Below are positions 53,540 to 64,000 of a stretch of DNA of 64,000 nt, one piece after another. The position numbers were made by a program, and so were the translations under genes. The DNA lies in NCBI GenBank assembly GCA_000827495.1, contig KN817668.1, positions 2,829-66,828 of the forward strand, read 5' to 3'. Numbering within the stretch: the first letter of the stretch is position 1; each line of letters begins with the position of its first letter. This DNA is from Hypholoma sublateritium FD-334 SS-4. Lineage: Eukaryota; Basidiomycota; Agaricomycetes; Agaricales; Strophariaceae. The notes under the pieces are model-generated. The model saw only the letters and a program-made list of their open reading frames with translations. It was not told the DNA's origin and did not search any database.

Positions 53540-54374
53540 TATAACACCCGTCGGTGACCGAAAATCGTGCCCAGAGGATGGTCCCCCCAGAATCCTGGAC
53601 CATGGTGGTCTGAACGACCAGGCGATGCTGGGCGACGTCCATAAATGTGAGGGGACTGTAGTCGAGCACAGTACCAGGTCTCAGGATATAGAAGTCCGCG
53701 ACGGAGGCGGAGTACTAGTAATCAGAAGTGGCATAGGTACCGAGAAATTACCATGCACAAGCGAATAGAACGGGATATGCACGTTTTGAAGGTCCGGAAT
53801 AAATGCTTGGGAAATAGACGGTAAAACTCAAGTGGCCCAGAAGATCATCGGCTGGCGCAAACCGCGTTAGAGTGCATTTCGAATGATTTAACGAGACACC
53901 ACTCACGCAGATCCCGGCTTTGGCAACGCCGTCCTAAGGATGTTATGGATTGTTGAATAATCCCGTAGTCAATCTACGGTATACGCGTTAGACTTGAGCG
54001 AGTAATGAGGCGATACAAAGATACTTACGCCTTTATTGATGTTTGAAGGCTTGATATCTCTGCTTTCAATACCAGGATGTGGTATCATCTTCTGAGAAAA
54101 ATAGAAGAAATCGAGTGCAAATGCTGTCAGGTTGGCTTCAAGGGCAGCTAGTAGCATCCGCGCCAGCTCAAAAAATCTGTCATCGACGTCGAAATCGACA
54201 CCTTGCAGCAATCGCCATTGCTCGAGTGATCCACAGCTTAGAAAGCGCCNTGAAGTGCTCCGAATAAGACAGCACACACACACGGGTAACGTCCAGCCAT
54301 CTCGGAAGGAATACCGTACTTCCATCCAGTTGCTCGCTATCTAGGGAGACAAGGACGTCCATTAAACGCCTCAA
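53540..54374 (-). other. Gene-like minus-strand segments, possibly a decayed gene
   Basis: Minus-strand frames contain protein-like pieces in order: VFLPRWLDVTRVCVLSY (54.3 kb), RFFELARMLLAALEANLTAF (54.15 kb), LTRFAPADDLLGHLSFTVYF (53.85 kb) and DFYILRPGTVLDYSPLTFMD (53.68 kb). The W-LDVTRVC piece recalls F-box protein helices, but weakly. I could not join them into one model: stops and frame changes intervene and an N lies at 54250. It may be a multi-exon gene with uncertain splices or a pseudogene. Confidence 0.3.
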
Positions 54375-57043
54375 GGCCGCCTACAAAGCGCAATGTCAGC
54401 AATAATGAAAACCTGCTGAAATACGCGACGAACGTCAAATGGCAATGTAACTATTCGCAAGGCGCGGTCGGGGCGGAGCTGCTGCGTAGGTGCTGGCGAA
54501 GGCGGCTTCGCGCTCCGCGGCCGATTGATAAGATGCCATGGAATTATCGTTTTCTATTCATTCTTTGACATAACTCCTTTTCTGGCTTTGGCATGCTCGG
54601 CCTCCGAAGATCACTTCCCGAGAAGAGACACGAGTGGATTGTGATGTGAACGCGCGAAAATCCCCGGGCACGCACCGAGCGCAGGTAAGGTCTAATAGGG
54701 CACAACGTGAAGAAATCAGTCGTCTTCTACCCATTCTTTGGGTGGCGGGATGGATATCGGAGATCATACGAGCGTCCAAAATGCCATATCTTCAACGGTT
54801 AATGGAACTGTCGCAGCAAAAATGATTGCTCGTGGTCAAGGCTGCGGCGTCAGAAGGGTAGAGGGCGTTTTCAAGGACGACGACGCCGCCTGAGGGAGTG
54901 CTGGGTGCCCAAGTCCCGTTGGCGTCAATAATAACGACACGTCACGATGCGAGGTAGCCAGCTGTCAGGCGTGGAAGGACACAGGACCACGGAGTTGATG
55001 AATGAACGTCGAAAACCAAGATGGGCTCGGTGGGCGCCGACGACGGGGCAGCAGCACCACGATCCGGCTAGCTCTATCCCACAATTATGCCAGCGCCGAC
55101 TGCAGTCCCGGAGGCCCGCAATACAGCACGCGGCGGTCGTGCGCGGACACTTCCTACACCAAACGCGGCGGAATAGGTGCTGTCGAAAATTTCCAGCAAA
55201 TTCTATTTTGAGTGCCACGGCATTTTGATAGCAGGACTGCGAGCGGTGCTCGTTTTATTTCGATGACGTCGCTGGCTGCTGGCTGCACCGGGTATGTACG
55301 CGCGCCGCATGGGGTCCTTGCATCGACGTTGGTGGGCCGCTCGGCTGTCTGTTCGCGCGGAGGCTGTGAGAGGCGGTGTAGGAGAAGGCGCCGGTCAGGG
55401 CGAACAGGCCGACAGTCAGGACGGGTAGCGTGCGGGTGATGGCGGCGCAGGCGGGCGACGATGGTCAGAGCACCGAGGAGAGCCCTGAGCCTAGGCAGTT
55501 GGTTCTGGATGGGCGGAGGGCGTTTCGTTTGTTATTGGTTGTTATTTAGGTGGGCGGATATGTATTTGTTGGTCTGAGGTGAGCGGTGTGAATATATGCG
55601 CTGGGATTATAGATGCAAGCCCGCTGCGTACCGCGCAGTCGTTGGTGGGCTCTGCAGTGTCGCGGAGTTGAAATGTATATTGGTGTATGTACCGCCAGCG
55701 GGAAAGCTACGAGATCTATGAATATGCGAATTTAAGCGCGCTAGGAGTAGAGATCTCAGTACCTGGTCAGAGCTCTGAGATGCTGGTTTTACAAGCGTCT
55801 ATGCGTGTCATCGACGTGCGATCTCTGCCCTTCAGCAACGGACCACGGTGCGGCTTTGACATAGTTTGCGCGTATCTGATCATCGAAAACGGACGGCGTT
55901 TTTCCTGAGATGATGCCAGCGAGCGCTAAAGCGCTAATCCACAACAACAGTTAACATACACCGAACAGATGGACAAAATCGTTGCACTCACCGATCAATA
56001 TGGGACAACTAGGCGGTCTCGACTTCGTCCGACTCTCTTACGTCCAAGTGTGCCTTGAATTTATTTCCTGTCGCGATCCTCTGAGTAGGCTCGCGAGTAA
56101 CGGTGTGCTCAGGCGACGGGAACGATACAGTCGCCATGTTCTGTCTTTCCAGAATGAATTCGAAATGTGCTAACGCAGCCAGAAAGTTGGGAACGAAGTT
56201 TCTGTTCGAAGCCGTGACATGTCAAAATACGGCTGCGTTGCTCTTCGTCGTCCGGGATGATGTGTATCAGGTCATGCCTGTTTTAAACCGTCAGAACGGT
56301 GAGTAAATGCGCGCTAAAACACTACGGCACGCACCAGCAGACGATGTGCTACGTGTGATCAATGGGGACACAGGATCCGTTGCATGTGCGCCTTGGTAAC
56401 GACCAAGCGGTATCTGGTGTGCGTAAGCGCAGTCAAACTATTGCTATCGTCGTGCGGGCGCTTAGGTGTGACATCTGTCCCATGACTGCCTGCCAGGGTT
56501 TGCTGAGGCTCCGTCAAGGCTCCGCTGGGCACAGCTGGTGATTCTTGGGTGATTCTGTGCAATGCTGTAGAGCCAAAGTTGCCCAATCTGGGTGCAAAGC
56601 AACACCATCAGCCATGGAGCAGCATGAGGCATGCCGCTGTACTTGCCCCTTGGACCAATAGGATTTTACAAGGGAGAATGGCCTCCGTCGCCGTCGGTGG
56701 TTGGTAGCGCGCGACAGAGTCGAGGACGCAGACAAGCTGTGATGGACCCCGGTGCTGTGTCGCCGTCACGGGGTGGCCGGGGGGCCCGTGCGGTGGTGAA
56801 TTGTTGTGGTTGTTGCTACACCGCCAACGCTCGAGCCACCTTTGGACTCGCCCTTCGCCGCGACCCGCTCGCATCGTTTCCCGGTGTCTGGACAACCTAC
56901 ACCCTTTCTTCGTATTCTATTTCTTCCGCCGCCGCCGCCGCCAGCGCCATCGCCTCCGCCAGCAGCACCGCACCGCCCCACGCCACACCACGCCAGCCCC
57001 GCTTTGCCGCACGTACAGCCCGTCTCTTCTTCTCTCCCATTGC
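54375..57043. other. Intergenic region upstream of the ataxin-2 homologue
   Basis: No recognisable gene. GC-rich stretches around 55260-55460 give open frames on several strands, one with a membrane-helix-like TRTLPVLTVGLFALTGAF on the minus strand, but no complete model. The last 400 bp form the GC-rich promoter and leader of the ataxin-2 homologue. Confidence 0.45.
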
Positions 57044-57248
57044 ATGGCGACTGCAGCACGCCAGAACAAGGGCCCGCGCAAGGGCCCCGCCGACCCGGCC
57101 CCGACACGGTGAGCAGCGCCTGTCGGTTGCGCACGCCCGCCAGCTGATCACACGTATCGCCCGCAGGACCGCCGCCGCGAACAGCCGTGGCCCCGCGTGG
57201 GGCTCCGCCGCCCGCGCTTCGCCCACATTCCAGCCGCCTCGCGGCGCC

Positions 57249-57279
<31 letters not shown>

Positions 57280-60200
57280 CGCTCCCGCACGCAGCCCAGG
57301 GCCAGGGCCAGGGCTTCCCGCCGCTTGCTGCGCAGGCAGGCTCCGCGCCCCAGCAGCAACAGCAGCAGCCGCAGAACGGGGGCGCACCGCGCTCCCGCGT
57401 GCTCCAGGCGCTCTCTGGACTCACCGTACGTCCGCTTCGTCACTCTGGCCCGCTGCGATCTTCCTGTCGGGGCGCCTCTTATTTTCTCGCATAATCTGTG
57501 GCCCTATCCGCCGCTATCATTCATCGCTTTTGTCTGCAAATCCTCCATTGGGATTGCGGGTTCATCTCGTCGTGCGGCGGTCGCTAACGTGCGTTCTCGT
57601 TTAGGGCACCACGGTAACCCTGATCACCAAGTCCGGGCAGCGCCTCGAGGGCGTTGTCGGGTCCGTCTCCTCGCCAGCCGCGACTTCTCCCACTTCTCCT
57701 TCCGACAGCGAGGGCATCACATTGAAGGACGTCAAGGATCTTACCGCCGCTGGCGCGCCGCTCCGTGAAACCTTCGTGCCAGCAACCAACATCGAGAACT
57801 ACACCTCCGGTCCCGCCGACGCCAGGCCCCCCGTTGGGCCCACGGATAGTGAGTTCCATTCCCTCACTTTCCGCCGACAGCTAGACCGCGGGGCCAGTCA
57901 CTTTATGGTTTGCCTCGCGGCCGTACTATCCCACTTGCTTAATTTTTCTGTGGTGGTTATTTTGGTTGTTCGCCGTGGACAGCCGCAGTCGTCTATTTAA
58001 AACGGCTATTGATATTCCTTTCGCGTTGTTTCTCATTCATGCCGGAGATGTTTCCTACTTGCCTTGTGGGCGCACCCGTGCCCATTTATTTCTTTTGGAT
58101 GGCTAGCATCTTAGATGTCAGGGCGCGACACGTTGGGAGGCAGGACTAACGTGTACGCACGCTCTAGAATTCGTCATATACGCCCACAATGACCTACAAA
58201 GGCATTACGCCTTATGAGGTGCATGAGTTTCTGTGTCCAACTTTGCCGCTGTCTGCGCCGTTTTATCTATTTCTTTCTTTCTTTCTACGGTGGATATTTT
58301 GGTTGTTCGACCTATCGCGCCTTGTTTTACTTTATGGGCGGCAGTTATTTTTGTTATTAAGCTACGCACAGCGCCAAATCCCATGGTTACGACCACTGAC
58401 TCTTTTCCTTCACAGCATTCCGCACCGACACCGACATCAGCACCACAACGCGCCGCACGGTCCCTCGCGAGCGCGACCTACAAGCATGGGTCCCCTCCAC
58501 CGACGCCCCCGTGGCACACGCGCTCGGCAGCACGCTCGACGACGAGACCTTCGGGCCCCCTGTGGGCGGGGCCGTAGGTGCCAACGGGAACGGCACGCCG
58601 GCGTGGGACCAGTTCTCCGCGAACGAGCAGCTGTTCGGCGTGAAGGCGAGCTTCGACGAGGACGTGTACACGACGAAGCTCGACCGAAGCGCGCCGGACT
58701 TCAAGGAGAAGGAGAAGCGCGCGGCGAAGCTCGCGAGCGAGATCGTCAGCGGGATCACGACCAACGCGCACGTCGCGGAGGAACGCGGCGTCGTCGACGA
58801 CAGTGGCATGAACGAAGAGGACAAGTGCGTTCCATGTCTAGCCGAGATATCGGCGTTTTCTGACCGCGATCTGCTAGATACGGCGCCGTCGTCCGCGGGC
58901 AGAACGCGTACGTTCCGCCGGGCGCGCGCCGCCCGGGCTTCCCGCCCACCTCTTCTTCCCCTGGGCCCGCGCAAGAGTTCCCTGCGAGCATCGCCACGTC
59001 CGCGACCAACCCCGCGCCGAGCCCCACGCACGCAAACGGCGACAAGGAGAAGCCCGGCGCCGTGCCCAAGCTCGCGGTCAACGGGCCCGACGGCGTGGCG
59101 CTCGCCGCCCCGGGCGCCAGCCCCGCGTCGAGCAAGGCGGCGTCGCCCGCGCCGAACGGCCAGGGCGCGAAGCCGCCTGCGGACCCGCTGCCTGCGTTCC
59201 GCGACTTCGTGAAGGACGAGAAGCAGCGCCTGACGCAGAAGCGCCAGGCGCTCGTGAAGAGCGACATGGACAAGCGCATGGCGGACCTCGTCAAGTTCAG
59301 CCAGAGCTTCAAGGTGCGTTGGGCGCTTTTCCTTCGTGGTATTATGTGCGTACTGAGTGTATTTGTGCAGCTCAATAAGCCCATTCCGGACGACCTTGTG
59401 CCGATCCTGGCGAAGGACGAGGGGCGTCAGCGCCAGATCATGGAAAAGGCCAAGCTCGACGCGTCCTCTGCGGAGGCGCGCTCGATCGGCCCGTCCACCC
59501 CGACCCAGGCAAGCCGCGGCCTCGCCAAAGTCGCCGCCGCCGCCGCGCACAAGGGCGCCGCAACAGGCGCCACCAAGGCCCCCGCAGGCGGCCCCGGCGG
59601 CGCCGGGGGCAAGCCACCGTCGCAGGCGCTCGCCGGGAAGGGCGGTGCGGGCGCAGCGGCTGCAGCTGCCGCCACGAAGCCCATGCCCACCGTCAAGCCC
59701 GCGGCCTCCGCGGCGTCACCCGCGCCGGCGCCGGGCGCGCAGAAGAAAATCAACATGGTCATCCAGTCGATCCCGCCCTTCCGCGGCGGGAGTGCAGGCT
59801 CCGCGACGAGGGCCGCCGCGTCCGGTGGTGCGCCGGCCGCGCGCCAGGGGTCGAACGGCGCGAGCCCTGCGCCGCTGAACCTCAACACGGCCGCGGCGGC
59901 GAGCCGCAGCCCGCAGGCGACGCCGATGTCGCCGAACACGCTCGCGGCGAAGCAGCTGAACGCGCACGCGTCGTCGTTCCGCCCGAACCCCAAGGCAAAT
60001 GCCTTCACTCCTGTAATATCCGGTCTCCTTTTGCTGACGGTTGCGAGCGTGCTCTGACCCTTTTTCGCGCACGCTGTGCGGTCCTGCAGGTTACCCCGTC
60101 GCCCAAGAATGGCCCGTCGCCCGCCGCGCCCGCCCCCGCGGCCGCTGCCAGCGCGCATGCGTCTCACTCGGCGTCGCCTAAGCCCAAGAGCGGCGACTCG

Positions 60201-61235
60201 GTACGTGATATTTCCACATGTGCAGCGATCGATGGTGCTCATGTGCGGCGTTGCAGACACCCGCTACCCCCAATCCCTTCTTCGGCACACGTATCATCAA
60301 GAAAAGTACGCCTGTACATGTCAAGGACGATTTTAATCCGTTCAAGCACAACAAAGTTGTCGACGCGTCGCAAGTTGGTGCGTGCAGCTGTCCCGGATCT
60401 CGGGTGTCCGTGCCCTGCTGACTCGATCGGGGCAACAGCTGCTCTGTGGCCTTATAGCGGCAAGCGATACGCGCAGATGTTCCCGCCCAGCCAGCACCAG
60501 CCGGCGCAGCATGGCGCCCCGATTATGGTGCCCATTCCTCCTCCCGTGCCCCCGCCGACCTACGAAGAAGACTCCGCCACACAGGCCGCACAGCAGCAGC
60601 ACCGCGGCTACGTGTACGCATACCCCCCATATGCATACCCTCCTCAAGTAAGCCGCGCAGTTGTTCTCTTCCTGAACTGCGATCGATCCATGATCACAGC
60701 ACATGATGCCCGGTATGCCTCCCCCGGGGCCTCCAGGTCCGTACATGCAAGGTCCGTACATGCAGATGCCTTACCCGCCTGGCATGGCGCCCCCAAATGG
60801 TGCGTGCCCCCACCCTCGTGGCGCCTGTGCGCGCGGCTAATCCTCGAATAGCGATGTACTCGCCCGGGATGGGTCAGATGCCACGTACGTGCCCCCGCCT
60901 CGTTGCGCCGACCGCGAGGGTGCGCTGCTGACGATCCCTTTACCCGCAGCTCCGCAGGCGTACATGCAGCCGCCGCCCGGCGCGTACCCGCCCCCGCCCA
61001 ACGGCGGCCCTCGCCCGTCGATGCCGCCGACGCCGATCCCGGCCCACGCGCATCCATACTATCATCAGAGCCCGCAAAGTACGCCGGTGTCTTCTATTCC
61101 GTACGGTAATATGATGTTCACAATCCTGCAGTGCAGCACGCCTACCCGATGATGATGCCCCCGCCCAACATCCCGCCGCCGCACGGCTACGAGGGCGGGC
61201 CCGCACCGCCCGTCCCGATGGGCGGCCACGCTTAG
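57044..61235 (+). CDS. Ataxin-2/Pbp1 homologue (PAB1-binding protein)
   Basis: Thirteen exons (57044-57108, 57167-57425, 57605-57848, 58416-58824, 58878-59313, 59371-60012, 60090-60200, 60257-60377, 60439-60647, 60700-60799, 60852-60884, 60950-61078, 61132-61235) encode 953 aa. Two polyQ tracts (residues about 50-59 and 84-89) precede the Lsm-type SM domain (GTTVTLITKSGQRLEGVVGS, LKDVKDLTAAGAPLRETF). The LsmAD domain follows near 260-330 (FGVKASFDEDVYTTKLDRS). A PAM2-like poly(A)-binding motif is at about 671-685 (FRPNPKANAFTP), and the C-terminus is Pro/Tyr/Met-rich. The family acts in mRNA stability, stress granules and TORC1 control with poly(A)-binding protein. Intron 3 is unusually long (567 nt). 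Frames agree at all twelve junctions. Confidence 0.92.
57249..57278 (+). repeat. CAG/CAA polyglutamine tract in the ataxin-2 homologue
   Basis: Seven CAG codons, one CAA and two CAG give Q10. A second tract at 57351-57368 gives Q6. CAG runs are prone to length change; the CAA interruptions would stabilise them. Confidence 0.85.
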
Positions 61236-61682
61236 TGGCGGACCCGCTGCTGGCTGAGTCGTGCTGTGGCGATAGCGGTGTTCTTTCTTGTCGTGGCCTG
61301 CGTTGTGGAGGGTGTTTCCGGTTTCTCTCTTTCCCCTACTTTCTATCTCCGTCTTCCCCATTGTTGTCGTCGTCGCCTACGTATCTCTCGCTGTTGCTTT
61401 GGATCCACACCGTCTCCGCCCGTCTCCGTCGTGTAGCTTGCTCTCCCTTTCTGTTGTTGTCGTCTCTGTCGCGGATTGTGCACTACTACGTTGACTACGT
61501 GCGGGTTTGTACCAGTAGCTCCTGTGCTGATTACGACGACAATGATGATACCGACATGACAGGCTGGCCGCCCGCGGACGTGCATGAGCAATGCTTATGA
61601 TACATAAAACACAAAAAAAGTAGTCTAAAACGTAAAGTAAATTATATATCCAGGATGGAAAAATATGGATGCCGGAAAGCCG
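61236..61682. other. Convergent 3' region, ataxin-2 homologue and Bub1-type kinase
   Basis: T/C-rich 3' UTR of the ataxin-2 homologue. The two genes converge and their 3' ends probably lie within 450 bp. No other gene is seen. Confidence 0.55.
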
Positions 61683-64000
61683 TCAGTCGGAAGACGATTT
61701 CAAAGCGTACATCTCGACTTTCTTGAGGAGACCTTTCAGCGAGCCGCTTGACCTGGTGCAATTTGCCTTCAACCACTGCTCCATCTCCTCTCTGATCTCC
61801 TGCATCGCGTCGCAGACCGGCAATTCGCCCCCGGGGCGGATCATACAAGGGTTGAGCAGGACATCAAATAGCCGCTGCCACAATCCCGTTTGCCAGTACC
61901 GCTTGAGCGGCGTCGCAATCTTGTACCGCTGCACCCCGTCCTCGTCGGTGTAGCGCGCGACCGAGCTCGCTTCGATGTACTTCGCGAACAGCATGCAGTA
62001 GACAACGCCGGCAAGGCCGAAGTAGTCCGTCTGATACGTCCATGGGCGGCTCTCGCGCACCTCGAAGCAGTCGCGGTCGTCCGTTGCCCAGTCAGCGACG
62101 AACTGCTGCCCGGGCGGGAAGAGCCGCATATCGATTGTCCGGCCGAAGTCGATGACCTTGAGGCCTTTGTAGCTCCAGCCGCCCGCGCCTGAGGGGTCGT
62201 ACATGTTAATCCAGCCCGCGGGCCCGCCGGGGACGTCCTCGAGGCGCAGGAGCAGGTTGTCGATCTTGAGGTCGCCGTGGATGAAGCCGATCGAGTGCAT
62301 CGCCTCGAGCAGGCGGAGCAGCTCAACCGTGAAGAATACGACGAGCAGCTCGTCGAGGGGGCCACTAGTCGTGCCGACCCCTGCGACGGCCGCATTGTTG
62401 ACGGTGTTCAGGAGCATGCCTTGAGGGCAGAGATCGAGAACGAGGTGGCTTTCGTCGGCGAAAGCATATAGTGCATGTGGAAGGATAACGGACCGCCGGA
62501 GCGCGTGCGGAAGTGCCGTGTGCAGACGTCGGAGCACGCTGTACTCCCAAACGTTGCGAGGTTTGACGACCTTCAGGGCCACCAAAGAGACGGATTCTTC
62601 GTCTTCGTCCTCGTCATCATCATCCTCCTCGTCATCATTGCTCTCTGCCGCCGTGCGTTCGCCGACATCGCGAGCCTTAAATACGCAGCCAAAACCACCT
62701 TCCCCTAGCTTCTCGGTCACCTGGAACCGGTGGCCCTGGAGCGTCAGCAGGAAAGAACCGCGATTCATGCCGCCTGAATTACTGCTCCCGCTTGTTTTCC
62801 TGCCCTTCTTCGTGAACCGCTCCAGCTCGCCGAGCATATTACATTGGTCCTTACGGACATCGTAAAAGTGCTTGTCCGGCGGTATGCGCGACATGAGGGC
62901 AGAAATAATCGCAGGATCGAATGGGTTGCAGGGGTTGCTCGGGCGGAATTTAGAGCTCAGCGTCAGCGTGTCGAGGAGGCTCAGAGAACCTGTGCGTTCC
63001 TCTATGACGACAGAATCTGGCGTCGGCTGTGGGGGCATCTGGTCCGAAGACAAACGGAGCGGCTCCAGCATTTCCTCCTGCTGGTCGTCCTCCTCGTATT
63101 GCTCTTCACCAGTTTCACGGAGCTCCTCGGCGAGACGGATGGCAGCTTCCTTGGCCTCATATTCAGCGCGCTCGACGGTGGTTGGAAGGTCACCATACCG
63201 CATGCTTGGGGTGCCACCAAATCTCGTACTGCTGGTATACTCAAATGTACGCTCCGTGATAGGTGTCATGACATTGAACTGGCCGAATCTGCCGCCCATT
63301 GGCACCTCTTCCTGATAGGATATGCCTTCTTCATATTCTTCCGGCAGGTGTTCGAGCGGTAATTGTGATACGTATTCCTCGGCATGGGATTCTTCTTCCT
63401 CGTAATATTGTTCTTGCTCTTGCTCTTCTTGCTCTACGAGTTCACGACCGACTTCGTGTTGTTGCTGGTCAATTTCCTCATCGTCGTCCTCGATTTCGAT
63501 GGCAGCGCTGATGGCAACGACCGGGCCGAGAGGAACCAGCACGCGACTGGGTTGGGGGACAGGATGCGACTCGACATCGGTAAAGGGCGTGAATACTGGC
63601 ACAGCGTCCTTGAAGGGCGTGAATGTGGGTGTTTTATTCATGGGAGGTGCAAATACAGCACTCGGAGTCTTCGGTGTGAACATATTATGGACTTCGGTTT
63701 CCGGCGGGCGACTAAATACCTTGAAAGGCGTCCTTGCATTCTCGTCCTTGAACGGTGTGAAAGCAGAAGGTCGAGGATTCTCTGGGTCGAAAACTAGAGC
63801 GTCGTGGTGAGATTTGGCGCGTTCGTGGGTGGGAGCGGGCTTCGCCTTAGGCATAGGCTGACCGTGGTCGTCTGTAAACACATCCCGCAGCGGCGCGAGT
63901 GGTACGGCTTTGCTAGCTGGAGTGAATACCCGCGCGAAAACGGGCTCGCTCGGCTTCTCCTGAAGTTTCCAAGGCGTCTTTTCAGACGCATTTTCGCCCA
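61683..64000 (-). CDS. BUB1: Bub1-type spindle checkpoint kinase, N-terminus off the window
   Basis: A continuous minus-strand frame runs from the right edge to the stop at 61683, at least 770 codons in one exon. The kinase domain holds LGEGGFGCVFKARD (Gly loop), VALKVVKP (Lys), WEYSVLRRLH (helix C Glu), HGDLKIDNLLL (catalytic loop) and VIDFGRTIDMRLFPPG. The segment PWTYQTDYFGLAGVVYCMLF is characteristic of Bub1 C-lobes. Upstream are acidic EQEEQEQEQYYEEEE stretches and, near the edge, repeated FTPFKD-type motifs. An IPPDKHFYDVRKDQ-like region precedes the kinase. Bub1 phosphorylates histone H2A at kinetochores and recruits checkpoint factors. The TPR and KEN-box part must lie beyond 64000. 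Confidence 0.92.
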   Translation of the reverse strand, partial: GENASEKTPWKLQEKPSEPVFARVFTPASKAVPLAPLRDVFTDDHGQPMPKAKPAPTHERAKSHHDALVFDPENPRPSAFTPFKDENARTPFKVFSRPPETEVHNMFTPKTPSAVFAPPMNKTPTFTPFKDAVPVFTPFTDVESHPVPQPSRVLVPLGPVVAISAAIEIEDDDEEIDQQQHEVGRELVEQEEQEQEQYYEEEESHAEEYVSQLPLEHLPEEYEEGISYQEEVPMGGRFGQFNVMTPITERTFEYTSSTRFGGTPSMRYGDLPTTVERAEYEAKEAAIRLAEELRETGEEQYEEDDQQEEMLEPLRLSSDQMPPQPTPDSVVIEERTGSLSLLDTLTLSSKFRPSNPCNPFDPAIISALMSRIPPDKHFYDVRKDQCNMLGELERFTKKGRKTSGSSNSGGMNRGSFLLTLQGHRFQVTEKLGEGGFGCVFKARDVGERTAAESNDDEEDDDDEDEDEESVSLVALKVVKPRNVWEYSVLRRLHTALPHALRRSVILPHALYAFADESHLVLDLCPQGMLLNTVNNAAVAGVGTTSGPLDELLVVFFTVELLRLLEAMHSIGFIHGDLKIDNLLLRLEDVPGGPAGWINMYDPSGAGGWSYKGLKVIDFGRTIDMRLFPPGQQFVADWATDDRDCFEVRESRPWTYQTDYFGLAGVVYCMLFAKYIEASSVARYTDEDGVQRYKIATPLKRYWQTGLWQRLFDVLLNPCMIRPGGELPVCDAMQEIREEMEQWLKANCTRSSGSLKGLLKKVEMYALKSSSD

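Noticed and set aside
58387..59550. 387-codon antisense frame opposite the ataxin-2 homologue
   Set aside because: Arg/Ala-rich shadow of GC-biased exons; it crosses real introns without any splice logic.
1..64000. CRISPR arrays, bacterial operons, phage or prokaryotic defence genes
   Set aside because: No regular direct-repeat and spacer pattern and no prokaryotic gene organisation; the window is eukaryotic throughout.

Overview
The window is nuclear DNA of a filamentous basidiomycete, most likely an Agaricomycete (mushroom or polypore lineage). The evidence is many coding exons split by 45-80 nt GT-AG introns, tRNA genes with introns after position 37, mushroom-type gene families (DUF7918, a 7TM family, single-pass receptor-like proteins, DUF4112), and a conserved set of eukaryotic housekeeping genes. 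Housekeeping genes are clearly GC-richer than the lineage-specific families around them. All gene models are hand-spliced from reading frame, splice consensus and paralogue comparison; none was checked against transcripts.

Left half (1-32 kb). Conserved single-copy genes are interleaved with two expanded families. Conserved genes: a DUF4112 protein (5.1 kb), a 7TM membrane protein (6.8-8.2 kb), a roadblock/LC7 dynein light chain (10 kb) head-to-head with COQ9 (10.8 kb), a VTC1-like DUF202 protein (17.5-18.4 kb) head-to-head with a Sis1-type DnaJ chaperone (18.6-19.9 kb), and a tail-anchored protein (28.7-30.3 kb). Family 1 is six DUF7918 genes in three tandem pairs (1.8/3.5 kb, 12.9/14.6 kb, 20.4/22.5 kb) plus a relic exon. 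Family 2 is five copies of an unrecognised ~125-residue protein with a basic RRR-rich core and an acidic tail (12, 24.5, 25.5, 27 and 31.7 kb). Two intron-containing tRNA-Lys(CTT) genes and a tRNA-Met-like gene lie at 6.4-9.7 kb.

Middle (32-56.6 kb). This part is gene-poor. It holds a second, strongly altered DnaJ-like gene (34.7-36.2 kb), a GMC oxidoreductase (38.2-40.5 kb), a MITE-like element with TA target-site duplication (40.9-41.8 kb), and a tandem array of receptor-like single-pass membrane proteins (42.4-53.5 kb: three full-length, one without its ectodomains) that grew by duplication of gene plus flanks.

Right end (56.6-64 kb). A 13-exon ataxin-2/Pbp1 homologue converges on a Bub1-type checkpoint kinase whose N-terminus lies beyond the right edge.

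Most notable: most of the DUF7918 paralogues end in a basic stretch, a SUMO-acceptor-like psi-K-x-E site and a terminal VIDLT-type SUMO-interacting motif; all four receptor-like proteins end in a PPxY motif about five residues from the C-terminus; and the DUF7918 pair at 1.8-4.6 kb shares a GC-AG intron where the other four copies have GT-AG.
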